Part shown: positions 53,936-63,658 of the stretch, piece by piece
Position numbering within the stretch: the stretch's first letter is position 1
Layout of the letters: each line of letters begins with the position of its first letter
Origin: Massilia sp. H6
GTDB lineage: Bacteria > Pseudomonadota > Gammaproteobacteria > Burkholderiales > Burkholderiaceae_D
Direction: 5' to 3'
NCBI RefSeq assembly: GCF_024802625.1
Contig: NZ_CP103371.1
Location: 186,001-250,000, forward strand
DNA length: 64,000 nt
Program-made: the position numbers and the translations under genes
The notes under the pieces: generated by a model
The model's database searches: none
Seen by the model: the letters and a program-made list of their open reading frames with translations, nothing else
What the model was told of the DNA's origin: nothing

Positions 53936-54625
53936 ATGAGCTTTCCGACGGTGAGTGCCCCCAAGGTGCTGCTCTTCGATGTGAACGAAACCCTGCTCGA
54001 TCTGGCTGCATTGCATGAGAGTGTCGACAGCGTGCTGCTGGAACACCAGGGCTCGAAACAGTGGTTCAGCAAATTGCTGCATTACTCGCTGGTGCTCACT
54101 GTCAGCGGACAGTACCGTCCACTTCCCGAGATCGGCGTCGCGGTGCTCCAGATGATGGCGACCAACCGCGACGTCATGCTCAGCGAAGAAGACGCGAAAA
54201 AAGCGCTGGAACCCCTGCGCAGCGCACCGGCGCATCCCGATGTCCTGCCCGCACTCGACGCCCTGCGCAGCAGCGGCATTCGCATGGCAGCGCTGACCAA
54301 CTCTTCAAGCGAGGTCTTGCGCGCCCAGCTCGAACACGCCGGTATCGCCCCCTTCCTGGAGCGGCAGCTCAGCGTCGAGTCGGTCGGCAAATACAAGCCG
54401 CATCGTGACGTCTACGCATGGGCGGCAGAGCAAATGCAGGTGCCTTTGCAAGACTGCATGCTGGTGGCCGCCCATCCCTGGGATGTTGCGGGCGCGGCCT
54501 GGGCAGGAATGCGCACCGCCTTCCTGGCCCGCCTCGGCGTGCAGCCGCTGCCCATCGCCCCCAAGCCCGACATCGAGGCCCTGGATCTGGGCGACCTGGC
54601 ACAGCGACTGGGCGCGGCCGCATGA
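53936..54625 (+). CDS. Haloacid dehalogenase type II-like hydrolase
   Basis: A 229-residue HAD-superfamily enzyme. Motif I is LLFDVNETLLDL with the nucleophilic Asp; motif II is AALTNSS; the motif III Lys is in GKYKPHRDVY; and VAAHPWDVAGAAWAGMRTAF is the C-terminal motif of type II 2-haloacid dehalogenases. AAGGAG precedes the start. It may remove halide from 2-haloacids or act on another small substrate. It is the first of three same-strand genes and lies 165 bases after the insertion sequence. Confidence 0.88.
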   Translation: MSFPTVSAPKVLLFDVNETLLDLAALHESVDSVLLEHQGSKQWFSKLLHYSLVLTVSGQYRPLPEIGVAVLQMMATNRDVMLSEEDAKKALEPLRSAPAHPDVLPALDALRSSGIRMAALTNSSSEVLRAQLEHAGIAPFLERQLSVESVGKYKPHRDVYAWAAEQMQVPLQDCMLVAAHPWDVAGAAWAGMRTAFLARLGVQPLPIAPKPDIEALDLGDLAQRLGAAA

Positions 54626-54680
54626 TTCGAGGCCACCGGCTTGACGCCGCTTTGGCATCTGCAACAACAAAGGAGAAAAC

Positions 54681-55490
54681 ATGGAACAGACCGTAGTTGT
54701 CGACGACCTTCGCATGACCTGGACCGAGCAGGGGACGGGCTTTCCCGTAATCCTGGTGCACGGTATTCCGACCTCGCCTGCGCTGTGGCGGCATGTGATG
54801 CCGCGATTGCCGCAAGCACGCTGCATCGCATGGGAAATGGTGGGCTACGGCTCGTCGCGCGTGCAAGGCCGCGGACGCGATATCTCGATTGCGAAACAGG
54901 CCGATTATCTGGCGCGTTTTCTCGACACCATCGGCATCACCCGGGCGGTCTTTGCCGGGCATGACCTCGGTGGCGGCGTGGTCCAGATCCTGGCGGTGCG
55001 CCGTCCAGACCTGTGCGCTGGCCTGATGCTGACCAATGCGATTGGCTACGACTCGTGGCCGATCCCCAGCGTCAAGGCGATCAGTGCGGCAGGCGGCCTG
55101 GTGCGCCGCCTGCCCGCGGCAGCGCTCAAACCCATCCTGGGCAGCATGTTCGCACGCGGTCATACCTCGACAGAAGCGGCCGAAGAAGCCTTGCGCGTGC
55201 ACTGGCCAATGTACAGCTCGCGTTTTGGACCGGACGCCTTTGTCCGGCAGGTCCAGTCGCTGGATGTGCACGATACGCTCGCCATTGAACAACAATTGCG
55301 TGAGCTCGCGGTGCCGGCGCGGATCGTCTGGGGCGATGCAGACCAGTTCCAGAAAATCGAATACGGCGAACGGTTCGCGCGCGACCTGAAAGCCCCGTTG
55401 TACCGCATTCCTGGCGGCAAACACTTTACGCCGGAAGACTCTCCCGGCGTGATCGCCGATGCGATCGGCGAACTGCTTACGCTTACCTGA
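54681..55490 (+). CDS. Alpha/beta hydrolase of the dehalogenase/epoxide hydrolase branch
   Basis: A 269-residue enzyme. The oxyanion loop is VHGIPTSPALW, and the nucleophile elbow FAGHDLGGGVVQ carries Asp, not Ser, which places it with haloalkane dehalogenases, haloacetate dehalogenases and epoxide hydrolases. The catalytic His is in PGGKHFTPED. The Trp after the nucleophile that binds halide in true haloalkane dehalogenases is replaced by Leu. AAGGAG lies upstream of the ATG. Middle gene of the three-gene unit. Confidence 0.87.
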   Translation: MEQTVVVDDLRMTWTEQGTGFPVILVHGIPTSPALWRHVMPRLPQARCIAWEMVGYGSSRVQGRGRDISIAKQADYLARFLDTIGITRAVFAGHDLGGGVVQILAVRRPDLCAGLMLTNAIGYDSWPIPSVKAISAAGGLVRRLPAAALKPILGSMFARGHTSTEAAEEALRVHWPMYSSRFGPDAFVRQVQSLDVHDTLAIEQQLRELAVPARIVWGDADQFQKIEYGERFARDLKAPLYRIPGGKHFTPEDSPGVIADAIGELLTLT

Positions 55491-55515
55491 CCCACTTTTT
55501 TCAAGGAGAATTGCA

Positions 55516-56328
55516 ATGACTTCTGTAAGCCAATACCGGTATGACCACGTCACCCGCCATGTACTGATGGACGATATGACGTTTAGCGACAAGGCGCCGC
55601 GCCCCGGCGAGCGCATACCGCAATTCGACCTGCCCCTGGCCGGTGGTGGCCGCGTTAATACTACCGATGCCAGCGGCCGCAAGCCGATGCTGCTGGTAAC
55701 CGGATCGCTCTCTTGTCCGATGACGGCAAGCTCCAATCCGATGCTCAAGGAAATGCACCAAGAGTTCGGACGAGATATTGACTTTGTCATGCTGCAGGTG
55801 CGCGAAGCCCACCCGGGCGAATATCTGGAACAGCCGCAGAGCCTGGACGAGAAGATCGAGCACGCGCGCCAGTTGCAGCAGCGCGATGCGCTGCCATTTC
55901 CTATCGCCATCGATGACGTCGACGGCAGCGTGCACCAGGCACTCGACGGCAAGCCGAACTCGGTCTGGCTGATCGATGCGAACGGTACGATCGTCTACCG
56001 CGCCTTGTGGGTCGGTGACGAGGCGGGATTGGAACAGGCGCTCGATGCGGCGGTGCGCGGCGTGTCGCCGCCGCTTCAGGAAAGTACCCGCAGGCTAGCG
56101 CCAATGGCGATGGGAATCGGGAAGATGCAAGAAATGACGACGCGTTCCGGCCCCCGCGCTCAGCTGGACATGTGGCGCGCCGCGCCCCCAATGGCGGCCA
56201 TCTCCTGGATTGCTGGTTTATACCAGCCGCTACCGCCAAAATGGCGCACGATTGCAGCGGTCGGTACTGTGGCCGTGGTGATGACGGCGGTGATGAAGGC
56301 AAAGTCGGCGCGTCGGAATAATCGTTAA
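55516..56328 (+). CDS. Redoxin-domain protein resembling iodothyronine deiodinase
   Basis: A 270-residue protein with a thioredoxin-like core. LLVTGSLSCPMTASSNPMLKE aligns with the active-site region of deiodinases (Cys where animals have selenocysteine), and VMLQVREAHPGEY matches their EEAHP motif. Later comes FPIAIDDVDGSVHQAL and NSVWLIDANGTIVYRALW. A C-terminal hydrophobic helix (WRTIAAVGTVAVVMTAVM) may anchor it to the membrane. AAGGAG lies 6 bases before the ATG at 55516. It directly follows the hydrolase gene and is the last of the three. Confidence 0.82.
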   Translation: MTSVSQYRYDHVTRHVLMDDMTFSDKAPRPGERIPQFDLPLAGGGRVNTTDASGRKPMLLVTGSLSCPMTASSNPMLKEMHQEFGRDIDFVMLQVREAHPGEYLEQPQSLDEKIEHARQLQQRDALPFPIAIDDVDGSVHQALDGKPNSVWLIDANGTIVYRALWVGDEAGLEQALDAAVRGVSPPLQESTRRLAPMAMGIGKMQEMTTRSGPRAQLDMWRAAPPMAAISWIAGLYQPLPPKWRTIAAVGTVAVVMTAVMKAKSARRNNR

Positions 56329-56699
56329 GGCCTGGGTAGTTTTTTTGTAATACTGGAACCGTCACTGGCCTGCCCAGCCGGGTAAAACGGTTCAGCACGG
56401 CAGCGCGTTGTGGGAGCTCGGCGACCAAGCGGTCGACGTCGCATCCCATGTCGCGCTCGCTGTGCAGTTTGCAGCAGCGCACCTTCGTTCGAGCCAAGCT
56501 GCGCCAGTGGTAACCGCTCTACTTCTTCCATATTGTCCACCCTGAACGGCAACCGACAGCTCTTGCGCAAACGCATGATGCTGTGGTTAACCTACGTCAA
56601 TAATCTTCTTTTTCGACAACGCTCCAGGACCCCACGTCTGGTACCACCTGGAGCGCATGTCGCCGTCGGCTGCTTGACCAGACTGAAAGAAGATGACAG
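56329..56699. other. Gap without a supported gene, upstream of vgrG2
   Basis: This 371-base stretch has a T run at 56340-56346 without a clear stem. On the minus strand two short, overlapping frames (about 56531 to 56325) look as if one small gene had been frameshifted, but neither piece is recognisable. The vgrG2 promoter is expected near the right end; no convincing boxes were seen. Confidence 0.5.
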
Positions 56700-59531
56700 A
56701 TGGCAGACATGCGCACCGTGCAAGACCTTCGACTTGCCATGTCGACGCTCGGGACGCGAGACCGGCCTTTAGGACTCGTGCTCGCCCGCGCCGACGGAGC
56801 GCGCGATGATGACCTGCTAGCCCAGAGGCTGATCGGCAAGGAATCCGTCTGCGGCGGCTTTGAGTACCGCGTCCTGTGCGTGGCCGATAACGCCGCGCTA
56901 GCCCTGAAGGACTTTATCGGGCTAGCTGCCGAACTGCGCGTGATCACCGACCGCGGCAATGTACGCCGCATCTGCGGGATCGTCACCGAAGCGGCATCGG
57001 GCCAGAGCGACGGCGCCCTGGCGACCTACCAGCTGGTGATGCGCGATGCGTTGTCGATCATGGAAGGCCGCACCAACACCCGGGTTTTCCGCAACCAGAA
57101 CGAACTGGACGTCATCAAGACTTTGGTGGCCGAGTGGCACAAGCGCAATGCTGTCCTGCGCGCGACGTTCGAGCTACAGGTCGACGTCGGACTAGGCAGC
57201 AAGTTCGCCGCGCGTGAATTCATCATGCAGCACAACGAGTCGGATGCGGCTTTCATACGGCGCCTGCTGCAGCGCCGCGGTATTGCCTGGTTCTTCCGCA
57301 CTGGTTTGCCGAACGATTCTTACCAGCGCCGCCCGCGGCAGGAGCCAATCGGGCATACGCTGTTCTTGTTCGAAAACACCAACCATCTGGAGCAGAATGC
57401 GGCTGGCAGTGTGCGTTTTCATCGCGACGCCGCCACCGAGCAGCGTGATGGCATCACTGGCTGGAGCGCCGTGCGCACCCTGCAGCCCGGCAGCGTTTCT
57501 TTGCACACATGGGATTATAAGAATCCATCCGGTGGCATGTTCATGGAAACCCGCGCGCAGTCAAGGGCCGACCAGGGCGAGCGCGGGAACGAACTGGCCG
57601 CGGGTCTTGACAACTACCACGTTGCGGCGCCGCACATTGCCGAAAATGCAAGAGACCTGACCGAGTTAAGCTACGCGCAAATAGCGCACTACGAATATGA
57701 AGCCAAGAGCTTTCACGGCGAAGGCGGCGTGCGCGACCTGGCGGTAGGTGAATGGTTCAGCCTGGAGGGCCACCCTGAAATCAATACCCATCCGGCGAAC
57801 GAGCGCGAATTCGTCATCACGGCGCAGCATATAGCAGCGCAAAACAATTTACCGGTCGAGATTGGCGCTCGCGTCGAGCGGCTGTTCAACCGAAACGACT
57901 GGAGCCAGGGCGACTACGCAGTCTTTGCCAACGGCGACGGTGAGCCGATCCGCTACAAGACGCGCTTTACCTGCGTGCGTCGGGGCATTCGTATTGTTCC
58001 GCCCCGTGCCACCTTGCCACAGCCGGCGCTACAGACGGCGATCGTGGTCGGTCCCGCCAACGAACAAGTATGGTGCGACGAAATGGGGCGCGTCAAGATC
58101 CGCTTTCCAGCGACGCGTCCGCAAGACCACGAACACGCCAACGGTGTCGGTAGCTCGGACTCGGATGCCGATTCGGCCTGGGTGCGCGTGGCTTCCAACT
58201 GGGCCGGCAACGGGCCCGGTAGCGCCGGACAGTGCGGCACACGCCTGTTGCCGCCGATTGGCACCGAAGTATTGGTCGGCTGGGCTGGCGCAGACCCGGA
58301 CAAGCCCATCATTATTGGCCAGCTGTACAACGGCAGTGGCCCACCGCCGACGTTCCGCCACGAAGGCAGGCTGCCAGGCACAAAGTACCAGTCGGGCATC
58401 CGTTCGCGCGAGATACGCGGCGGGCGCGGCAACCAGCTACGCCTGGACGACACCACGGGCCAGATCAGCGCGCAGCTGGCGAGCGATCATGCCACCACGG
58501 AGCTCAACCTCGGCTACCTGACCGAGCTGCGCCAGGATGGCAGCGCCGCTCCGCGCGGCGAAGGCGCAGAGTTGCGCAGTGACGAGGCGATCGCACTGCA
58601 TGCTGCCAGGGGTATCCTGCTGAGCGCATGGAAACTGCTGGGTGGCGCGAACGCGAAAGGCAGCCAGCTCGCGCGCGAGGATTATCTCGGCCTGTTGCGT
58701 GAGTGCGGTGAACTGTGCGCCGCGCTCGGCAACTTCGCGGCCGAACACCACGGCATGCCAATCGACACCAAGGAGCAAGACGAACTGCTGGCCCGTTTCA
58801 AGCGGTGGGAAGGCGGCAGCAATACCGCACCCACGGCGGCCGAGCCGGGAGAGCCGGTCATTGGCATCACGTCCCCGGCAGGGATTGGCTTTGCCAGCAG
58901 CAAGGCCATCGTCAGCTATTCGGCGCGGAACATCGATACGGTAGCCCAGCAGCACCTGCAGATGACCGCCGGCCAGCGCTTGAGCATGAATGCCGGCAAG
59001 GGCATTTCCTTGTTCGCCCAGAATGGCGGCCTCACTGGCATCGCCCACTTTGGCAAGCTGCTGCTCCAGAGCCAGCACGACGACACCGACATCAACTCGG
59101 CCAAGAACCTGAATGTGAGCGCCACCGAAGGCACCGTCACTGTGTCTGGCAAAGTCATCTTGTTGGTGGCCGAAGACGGTTCTTTCCTGAAACTGGGCGA
59201 TGGTCCACCGGTTTTGGGCAGCAAACAATCGCTCAAATTTCACGCACCCGAGTTCTTCTACGAAGGGCCAGAAAGCATGACGGCCCAGTTTCCAAAGTTC
59301 GGCGAGGGCGTGGCCGACCAGAAGCTGGCGGTGCACTACGCGCGCGGTACGCCGCTCGAGAACGGTGACCGGCCGCTGGGCGGCGCCGTCAAGGACGCCA
59401 GGATGAACATCGGGCTGAGCGACGGCAGCGCCATGCAGGTGCGCAGCGGTGCCGATGGCAAATCTGAATTGATCGAGCGCGACGCCATGCACATGGCCGA
59501 CATCAGCCTGATGCGCGGCGGCGACCAATAG
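56700..59531 (+). CDS. vgrG: VgrG spike protein (VgrG2)
   Basis: A 943-residue T6SS spike. The gp27-like part contains FEYRVLCVADNAALALKDFIG and an AAFIRRLLQRRGIAWFF-type segment; the OB-fold core has WCDEMGRVKIRFPATRPQDHE and AWVRVASNWAGNG with LLPPIGTEVLVGW; a DUF2345 beta-helix follows (TAGQRLSMNAGKGISLFAQNGGL). The last ~100 residues differ wholly from VgrG1 and have no transthyretin-like domain, so this spike probably selects a different cargo: the Tle3 lipase encoded 20 bases downstream. Confidence 0.95.
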   Translation: MADMRTVQDLRLAMSTLGTRDRPLGLVLARADGARDDDLLAQRLIGKESVCGGFEYRVLCVADNAALALKDFIGLAAELRVITDRGNVRRICGIVTEAASGQSDGALATYQLVMRDALSIMEGRTNTRVFRNQNELDVIKTLVAEWHKRNAVLRATFELQVDVGLGSKFAAREFIMQHNESDAAFIRRLLQRRGIAWFFRTGLPNDSYQRRPRQEPIGHTLFLFENTNHLEQNAAGSVRFHRDAATEQRDGITGWSAVRTLQPGSVSLHTWDYKNPSGGMFMETRAQSRADQGERGNELAAGLDNYHVAAPHIAENARDLTELSYAQIAHYEYEAKSFHGEGGVRDLAVGEWFSLEGHPEINTHPANEREFVITAQHIAAQNNLPVEIGARVERLFNRNDWSQGDYAVFANGDGEPIRYKTRFTCVRRGIRIVPPRATLPQPALQTAIVVGPANEQVWCDEMGRVKIRFPATRPQDHEHANGVGSSDSDADSAWVRVASNWAGNGPGSAGQCGTRLLPPIGTEVLVGWAGADPDKPIIIGQLYNGSGPPPTFRHEGRLPGTKYQSGIRSREIRGGRGNQLRLDDTTGQISAQLASDHATTELNLGYLTELRQDGSAAPRGEGAELRSDEAIALHAARGILLSAWKLLGGANAKGSQLAREDYLGLLRECGELCAALGNFAAEHHGMPIDTKEQDELLARFKRWEGGSNTAPTAAEPGEPVIGITSPAGIGFASSKAIVSYSARNIDTVAQQHLQMTAGQRLSMNAGKGISLFAQNGGLTGIAHFGKLLLQSQHDDTDINSAKNLNVSATEGTVTVSGKVILLVAEDGSFLKLGDGPPVLGSKQSLKFHAPEFFYEGPESMTAQFPKFGEGVADQKLAVHYARGTPLENGDRPLGGAVKDARMNIGLSDGSAMQVRSGADGKSELIERDAMHMADISLMRGGDQ

Positions 59532-59551
59532 CCCAACCGTAAGGTGAACTC

Positions 59552-61825
59552 ATGACAGATGCGAGCAGCATATATCCAAAGTCTGAATATGTGGCGAAGT
59601 ACTCCTGCACGGTATTGCAAAACAAGCGTGCCTCCGACAAGCTCATCGAGCACCCCCGCGACAAGCCTTGCAACATCATCATCATCCACGGCGTGAACGA
59701 TGTTGGTACCAGCTTCAATGAAGTCGAAGAAGGACTCTGCGCCGGACTTGAGCAACGCTTGTTCCGCTGCTTCAAACCGGCGAAGTACTCGCTGCCTACC
59801 GACAAGAACAAGGTGGTCGACGACCCGGACGCAACCTACTTCAAGCGCAAGCTAGGTACCGACACCGACAGTCCGGTTATTCCGTTCTACTGGGGCTTCC
59901 GGGAGGCGAGAGAAAAAGCAAAACCGGTTAACGGCCAGATGACCGACCGCTACGGCAATCGCCTCGACAAGGATTTGTCCAAAGGGGGCGGCCCGTTTGC
60001 CAATGCCACCAGCAGCCTGCCCGACATGTGGAACCGCGGTGCCGGGGCACCCATGGATCCCATGAAAGACCCGCTGCGGCCGCTCAATAATGCTCCGGGC
60101 CGCATGTACATGGTGCTCGCCGCGCGGCGTTTGGCAGCCCTGGTCGCGATGATCCGCGACTACGGGCGGGACGAGACGGTCACGATTGTCGCGCATAGCC
60201 AGGGCTGCTTGATCAGTTTGCTCGCACAGGCATTCCTGATGGAGCGTGGCGAGCGCACCGCCGACACCCTGATCCTGACCCATCCCCCGTACAGCCTCGA
60301 TGATGACACCGACACGCTGGTCGACCTGGCGAATTTTTTTACTGGCGGTACGGATGCCCCGATGGGACCGCACTACGGCAAGATTGCGGCGCCGCAGACC
60401 CTGCACGGCAGACTGCAGACCCTGGTGAACATCGTCAAGGGCGTTGCCAAGGCAAAAGCAAGCGCGCCTGCCTTTGCAAACATCAGCGAGGCTGGATGTG
60501 GCGGCATGGTCGAGGGCCGCTGGACGCCGGATGCCGATCGTGACAACCGGGGTAAGGTCTACCTCTACTTCAGCCCCGAAGATATGACGGTTGCCCTGCA
60601 GAACATGAAAGGAATTGGCTGGCAAGGCGTCCCTGACTACCTGCAAGGCACGCGGGCCACCGGGCAACGCGACGTCAGCGGGTATGCGGCCAGCAAAGGT
60701 TTGAGCATCGGCCCTGTCCGCAATATTACCGAACAAACCACCCGACAACCGCTCCTGGAATTGGGCAGCAGTTTCCGCCAGCGCGTGTTTACTGCAAAGC
60801 GGCGCTGGGACCCGCAAAAGCGTCGAGCGCTGCCGGTACTGGTTGGCCAGCCGCCCCACGATTTCGCATTGTCGATCAAGGGCGAAGACGACCACGCACA
60901 CGTCGCGAAGAGCGGGCGCGGACTGCGCGCCTCGCTGCCGGTTGCCACGTGGCCAGTCCAGCCGGGCGACACGCCCGAGACTCAGCGCTACGGAATCCGC
61001 AGGATCAATGGCGAACCCTTGCCCAAGCCCTGCTTGGCAGACTTGCGCGGCAGTCAAATCGACGCAGTCAAGATTCCGGAAAGCTCGACGCATTCCAGGC
61101 TGAAACCGGCAAATCGTGGGCCGTGTGAAGAAGTTGACCCGATCACGGCGGCGATAGCGATCGCTCGTAGCGACGCTTTGCGCATCAACCCCGAGGTGTG
61201 CCCCGACCCGACGGGAAAGGTCAGCTATCCACGCGTCCAGCAACCATTGCCCAGACAGGATGTTCAACGGATGGAAACCGCGTACAACGCGCAGAAAAAT
61301 CCAAAGGGTACGCACGACGAGAACAGGTTCGAGATCGTGCATGCGATACGCAACCCCGACGGCACGGTCGTTGCGATGGTGCGGGAAAGCCGGGATGCGG
61401 CGCGGCGCCGCTGGCAGCATGAAGTGAGCGCCAAGTCCTTTCATAGCGCGATCTTCGACAGCCGCAAGAACCATAGCCAGGTCACGGCCTACGACGTTTC
61501 CATTGGCCGGGGAAGGGCGGCCACCGATCCAAATTTCTATGCCTACCTGTGCGCGGTGGCGGACTGGCGGTTGAAGGATCCGCCTTTGGGTGAGGGCTAC
61601 CGAAAAGGAATCATGAAGTGGGCAGACTTCGTAATGTCTTTCAGCGTCTACCTCGAGTGTGAACCTCCGTGGCGGCGTGAGCTCATCGAAGGCAACATGA
61701 GGTACTACACCGACGGCACCTTGCCGGCTTGCCTGCCGCTATTGACTGGCAAGCTCCTGGACATCGTGGTGTCGGAAACGACGGGAACGCGGATCACGCG
61801 GACGGCGCCGAAGGAGAAAGCGTGA
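59552..61825 (+). CDS. T6SS lipase effector, Tle3 family
   Basis: A 757-residue cytoplasmic protein without a signal peptide. The alpha/beta hydrolase part has NIIIIHGVNDVGTSFNEVEE and the nucleophile elbow TIVAHSQGCLISLL (Ser216). The C-terminal half, including SQVTAYDVSIGRGRAATDPNFYAYLCAVADW, fits the DUF3274 region of Tle3 lipases. It should attack target membranes from the periplasm. It lies between vgrG2 and the Tla3 adapter gene, the vgrG-tle3-tla3 order described for Tle3 in enteroaggregative E. coli. No immunity gene (tli3) is visible within the window. Confidence 0.9.
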   Translation: MTDASSIYPKSEYVAKYSCTVLQNKRASDKLIEHPRDKPCNIIIIHGVNDVGTSFNEVEEGLCAGLEQRLFRCFKPAKYSLPTDKNKVVDDPDATYFKRKLGTDTDSPVIPFYWGFREAREKAKPVNGQMTDRYGNRLDKDLSKGGGPFANATSSLPDMWNRGAGAPMDPMKDPLRPLNNAPGRMYMVLAARRLAALVAMIRDYGRDETVTIVAHSQGCLISLLAQAFLMERGERTADTLILTHPPYSLDDDTDTLVDLANFFTGGTDAPMGPHYGKIAAPQTLHGRLQTLVNIVKGVAKAKASAPAFANISEAGCGGMVEGRWTPDADRDNRGKVYLYFSPEDMTVALQNMKGIGWQGVPDYLQGTRATGQRDVSGYAASKGLSIGPVRNITEQTTRQPLLELGSSFRQRVFTAKRRWDPQKRRALPVLVGQPPHDFALSIKGEDDHAHVAKSGRGLRASLPVATWPVQPGDTPETQRYGIRRINGEPLPKPCLADLRGSQIDAVKIPESSTHSRLKPANRGPCEEVDPITAAIAIARSDALRINPEVCPDPTGKVSYPRVQQPLPRQDVQRMETAYNAQKNPKGTHDENRFEIVHAIRNPDGTVVAMVRESRDAARRRWQHEVSAKSFHSAIFDSRKNHSQVTAYDVSIGRGRAATDPNFYAYLCAVADWRLKDPPLGEGYRKGIMKWADFVMSFSVYLECEPPWRRELIEGNMRYYTDGTLPACLPLLTGKLLDIVVSETTGTRITRTAPKEKA

Positions 61826-63642
61826 GTGCCCTGGCCCTGGATAACGAGGCTATGGTCAAGCGTCCGAAGCCTTGGCGCTATCTTGCCGGCGCGGTCCTCG
61901 CCTATCCCCTTTTGCTCGTGCTGTGGGTGATATTCGATTTTCGGGTTCTCAACCCGGAACTGATGACTGTTGACGTGGAGACGACGATGGACAAGATACG
62001 TTGGTTCGGGGTGCCGCTGGCGGTCGTTGCATTTCTGTTCGGCGGCAGCTGGCTGGTAGCGTCCTTCAAGGCAGACGCGCGGGAAACCGAGTGGCAACAG
62101 AAAACGCAGCAGCTCAAGGCGCACGAGGCCGCAGCCAACACCGAGCCGGCGCGCCGGGAGTACGTGCTGGAAGTGATCGGCTTGGGCGTCACGGTCGAGA
62201 AATACCGGCAAGGCAAGCTGTGGGAAGCCCTGCAAACCGGAACGCCCTTGAGCAGCATCCGCGAGCCGGACCCGAATAAGTATGAGTGGAGCAAATTCGA
62301 CAAGAAAGGCGTAGCTGGATCCCGCGCGTATGACGCACTGGAAAACGGCGCGGCGGCCTCACCAATGTACTGGGGTGCGCCGTCCTTCTATGCCGGCAGC
62401 CCCATACTCGATCCCGCCGAACAGCCGAGCGAGATACGGCCCATGGCCGGGCTGGCCAGCGGCGCGGAAACTACCGGAATGGCCTGGCACCTGTTCGTGA
62501 CCGCGCCATGGCAGCTGGCAGAGCGCCCCGACCAGCTGCTGGAACAGGTATTCGCCTTCTTCGACACTCATCCGGACGTGCCCTACGTCATGCTGCATTC
62601 GGAAGACAGCTCGGCAACGCGCGACGACTTTCTAGCTCCAAGTGCGCCTAGGCTTGTCAAGGACGGTCATTACATCCCGGCCATGCCCGATTCCACCGCC
62701 GTCTTCGTGCTGGCACGCCGCGAACGCGTCGAGCCGCTGCGCCCGTATGTGTGGGACGACCCGGACAATGACTACCTGCAAGAGAACCTGCGGATGATGT
62801 ACTACGACGTTCAAAAGAAGGTACCGACACCCGAAAAACTGGCCAACCCCGAAAAACACCACCGTACGCGCCTGCCGACTGTCGCCGAATGGCTGACGGC
62901 CGCGGCCGCATTCGCCAAGCGTCCGGTGTTCGACCATGACCAAGCAGACATCTCCCTGGCGGCGTTCCGCCGCTGGCTGAACGACCCGCCTAAGGACTGG
63001 AAACCAACGCCGTGGTTCCCGGTGCCATGGAATCGCAATCAGATGAAGGCATTCGACAACTTGCCTTCGCTTGGCTTTATTCACCGTCCAGTCTTCGTCA
63101 AATTCGAGGACGAGCACGGCCAGCCGGTCAAGCGCCGCGAGGCGCGCCAGAAGTTGTTGGAAGCAGGCTGGCAACAGGCGCTCCACACCTTGCCGGCTGC
63201 CGAGCGTGCAAAAGGCCCGGCCCGCATCATTGGCGCCTTCGGCAAGCAGGTCGACCAGCAGATTGCATTTGAAGGCACCCTGCACAGCTACGCGGCGCAA
63301 GGCGGCCCCGAGATCGACACCAGCAAGACCAAGCAGTTCATCAACACCGACCATCGCTTCGGCAACACCGGAGCCAGCACTTTCTTTGTGCAGATGGCGG
63401 TCGGCGTGTTGGGGAGCTATTACGAGGGTGGCACCTCGGCCGCCGTCAACCTGCGCGATCCCGCCGGCGCCAGCATTGTCTTTATCAGTCCGCCAACAAA
63501 AGAGCGGCGCGAGGCGCAGAAAGACCGCGACCTGTTTCAACATCAAGTACAGCCGGCGATCGATCCGGAAAACTACAAGGCGCCGACAGTCTTGCAAAAC
63601 GAAGGGGCAATGGGCGTCAAGGAGACTGCTTCTAAGCAGTAA
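61822..63642 (+). CDS. Type VI lipase adapter protein Tla3 (DUF2875)
   Basis: A 606-residue protein with two N-terminal hydrophobic helices (WRYLAGAVLAYPLLLVLWVIF and WFGVPLAVVAFLFGGSWLV) and a large periplasmic part of the DUF2875 family (MAWHLFVTAPWQLAERPDQLLEQVFAFFDTHPDVPYVML; HYIPAMPDSTAVFVLARRERVEPL). Tla3 proteins hold Tle3 in the periplasm and deliver it to VgrG. The GTG at 61822 overlaps the tle3 stop (GTGA) and has AAGGAG 5 bases upstream; this decides the start. Confidence 0.9.
   Translation: MSALALDNEAMVKRPKPWRYLAGAVLAYPLLLVLWVIFDFRVLNPELMTVDVETTMDKIRWFGVPLAVVAFLFGGSWLVASFKADARETEWQQKTQQLKAHEAAANTEPARREYVLEVIGLGVTVEKYRQGKLWEALQTGTPLSSIREPDPNKYEWSKFDKKGVAGSRAYDALENGAAASPMYWGAPSFYAGSPILDPAEQPSEIRPMAGLASGAETTGMAWHLFVTAPWQLAERPDQLLEQVFAFFDTHPDVPYVMLHSEDSSATRDDFLAPSAPRLVKDGHYIPAMPDSTAVFVLARRERVEPLRPYVWDDPDNDYLQENLRMMYYDVQKKVPTPEKLANPEKHHRTRLPTVAEWLTAAAAFAKRPVFDHDQADISLAAFRRWLNDPPKDWKPTPWFPVPWNRNQMKAFDNLPSLGFIHRPVFVKFEDEHGQPVKRREARQKLLEAGWQQALHTLPAAERAKGPARIIGAFGKQVDQQIAFEGTLHSYAAQGGPEIDTSKTKQFINTDHRFGNTGASTFFVQMAVGVLGSYYEGGTSAAVNLRDPAGASIVFISPPTKERREAQKDRDLFQHQVQPAIDPENYKAPTVLQNEGAMGVKETASKQ
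61942..62268 (+). repeat. Direct repeat, copy 1 (5' part of tla3)
   Basis: This 327-base stretch is repeated at 63674-64000 with a constant offset of 1732 bases and no insertions or deletions; only scattered substitutions differ. Copy 1 encodes the second transmembrane helix and the following region of Tla3. Confidence 0.95.
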
Positions 63643-63658
63643 TGCTCTCGTCATGTGA

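Noticed and set aside
56325..56576. Short minus-strand frames before vgrG2 that might be one frameshifted small gene
   Set aside because: Joining the two pieces needs an assumed frameshift and neither matches a family I recognise, so I list the stretch only as a gap.
59852..61474. 540-codon frame antisense to the Tle3 lipase gene
   Set aside because: The Tle3 frame has catalytic motifs and sits correctly in a vgrG-tle3-tla3 unit.
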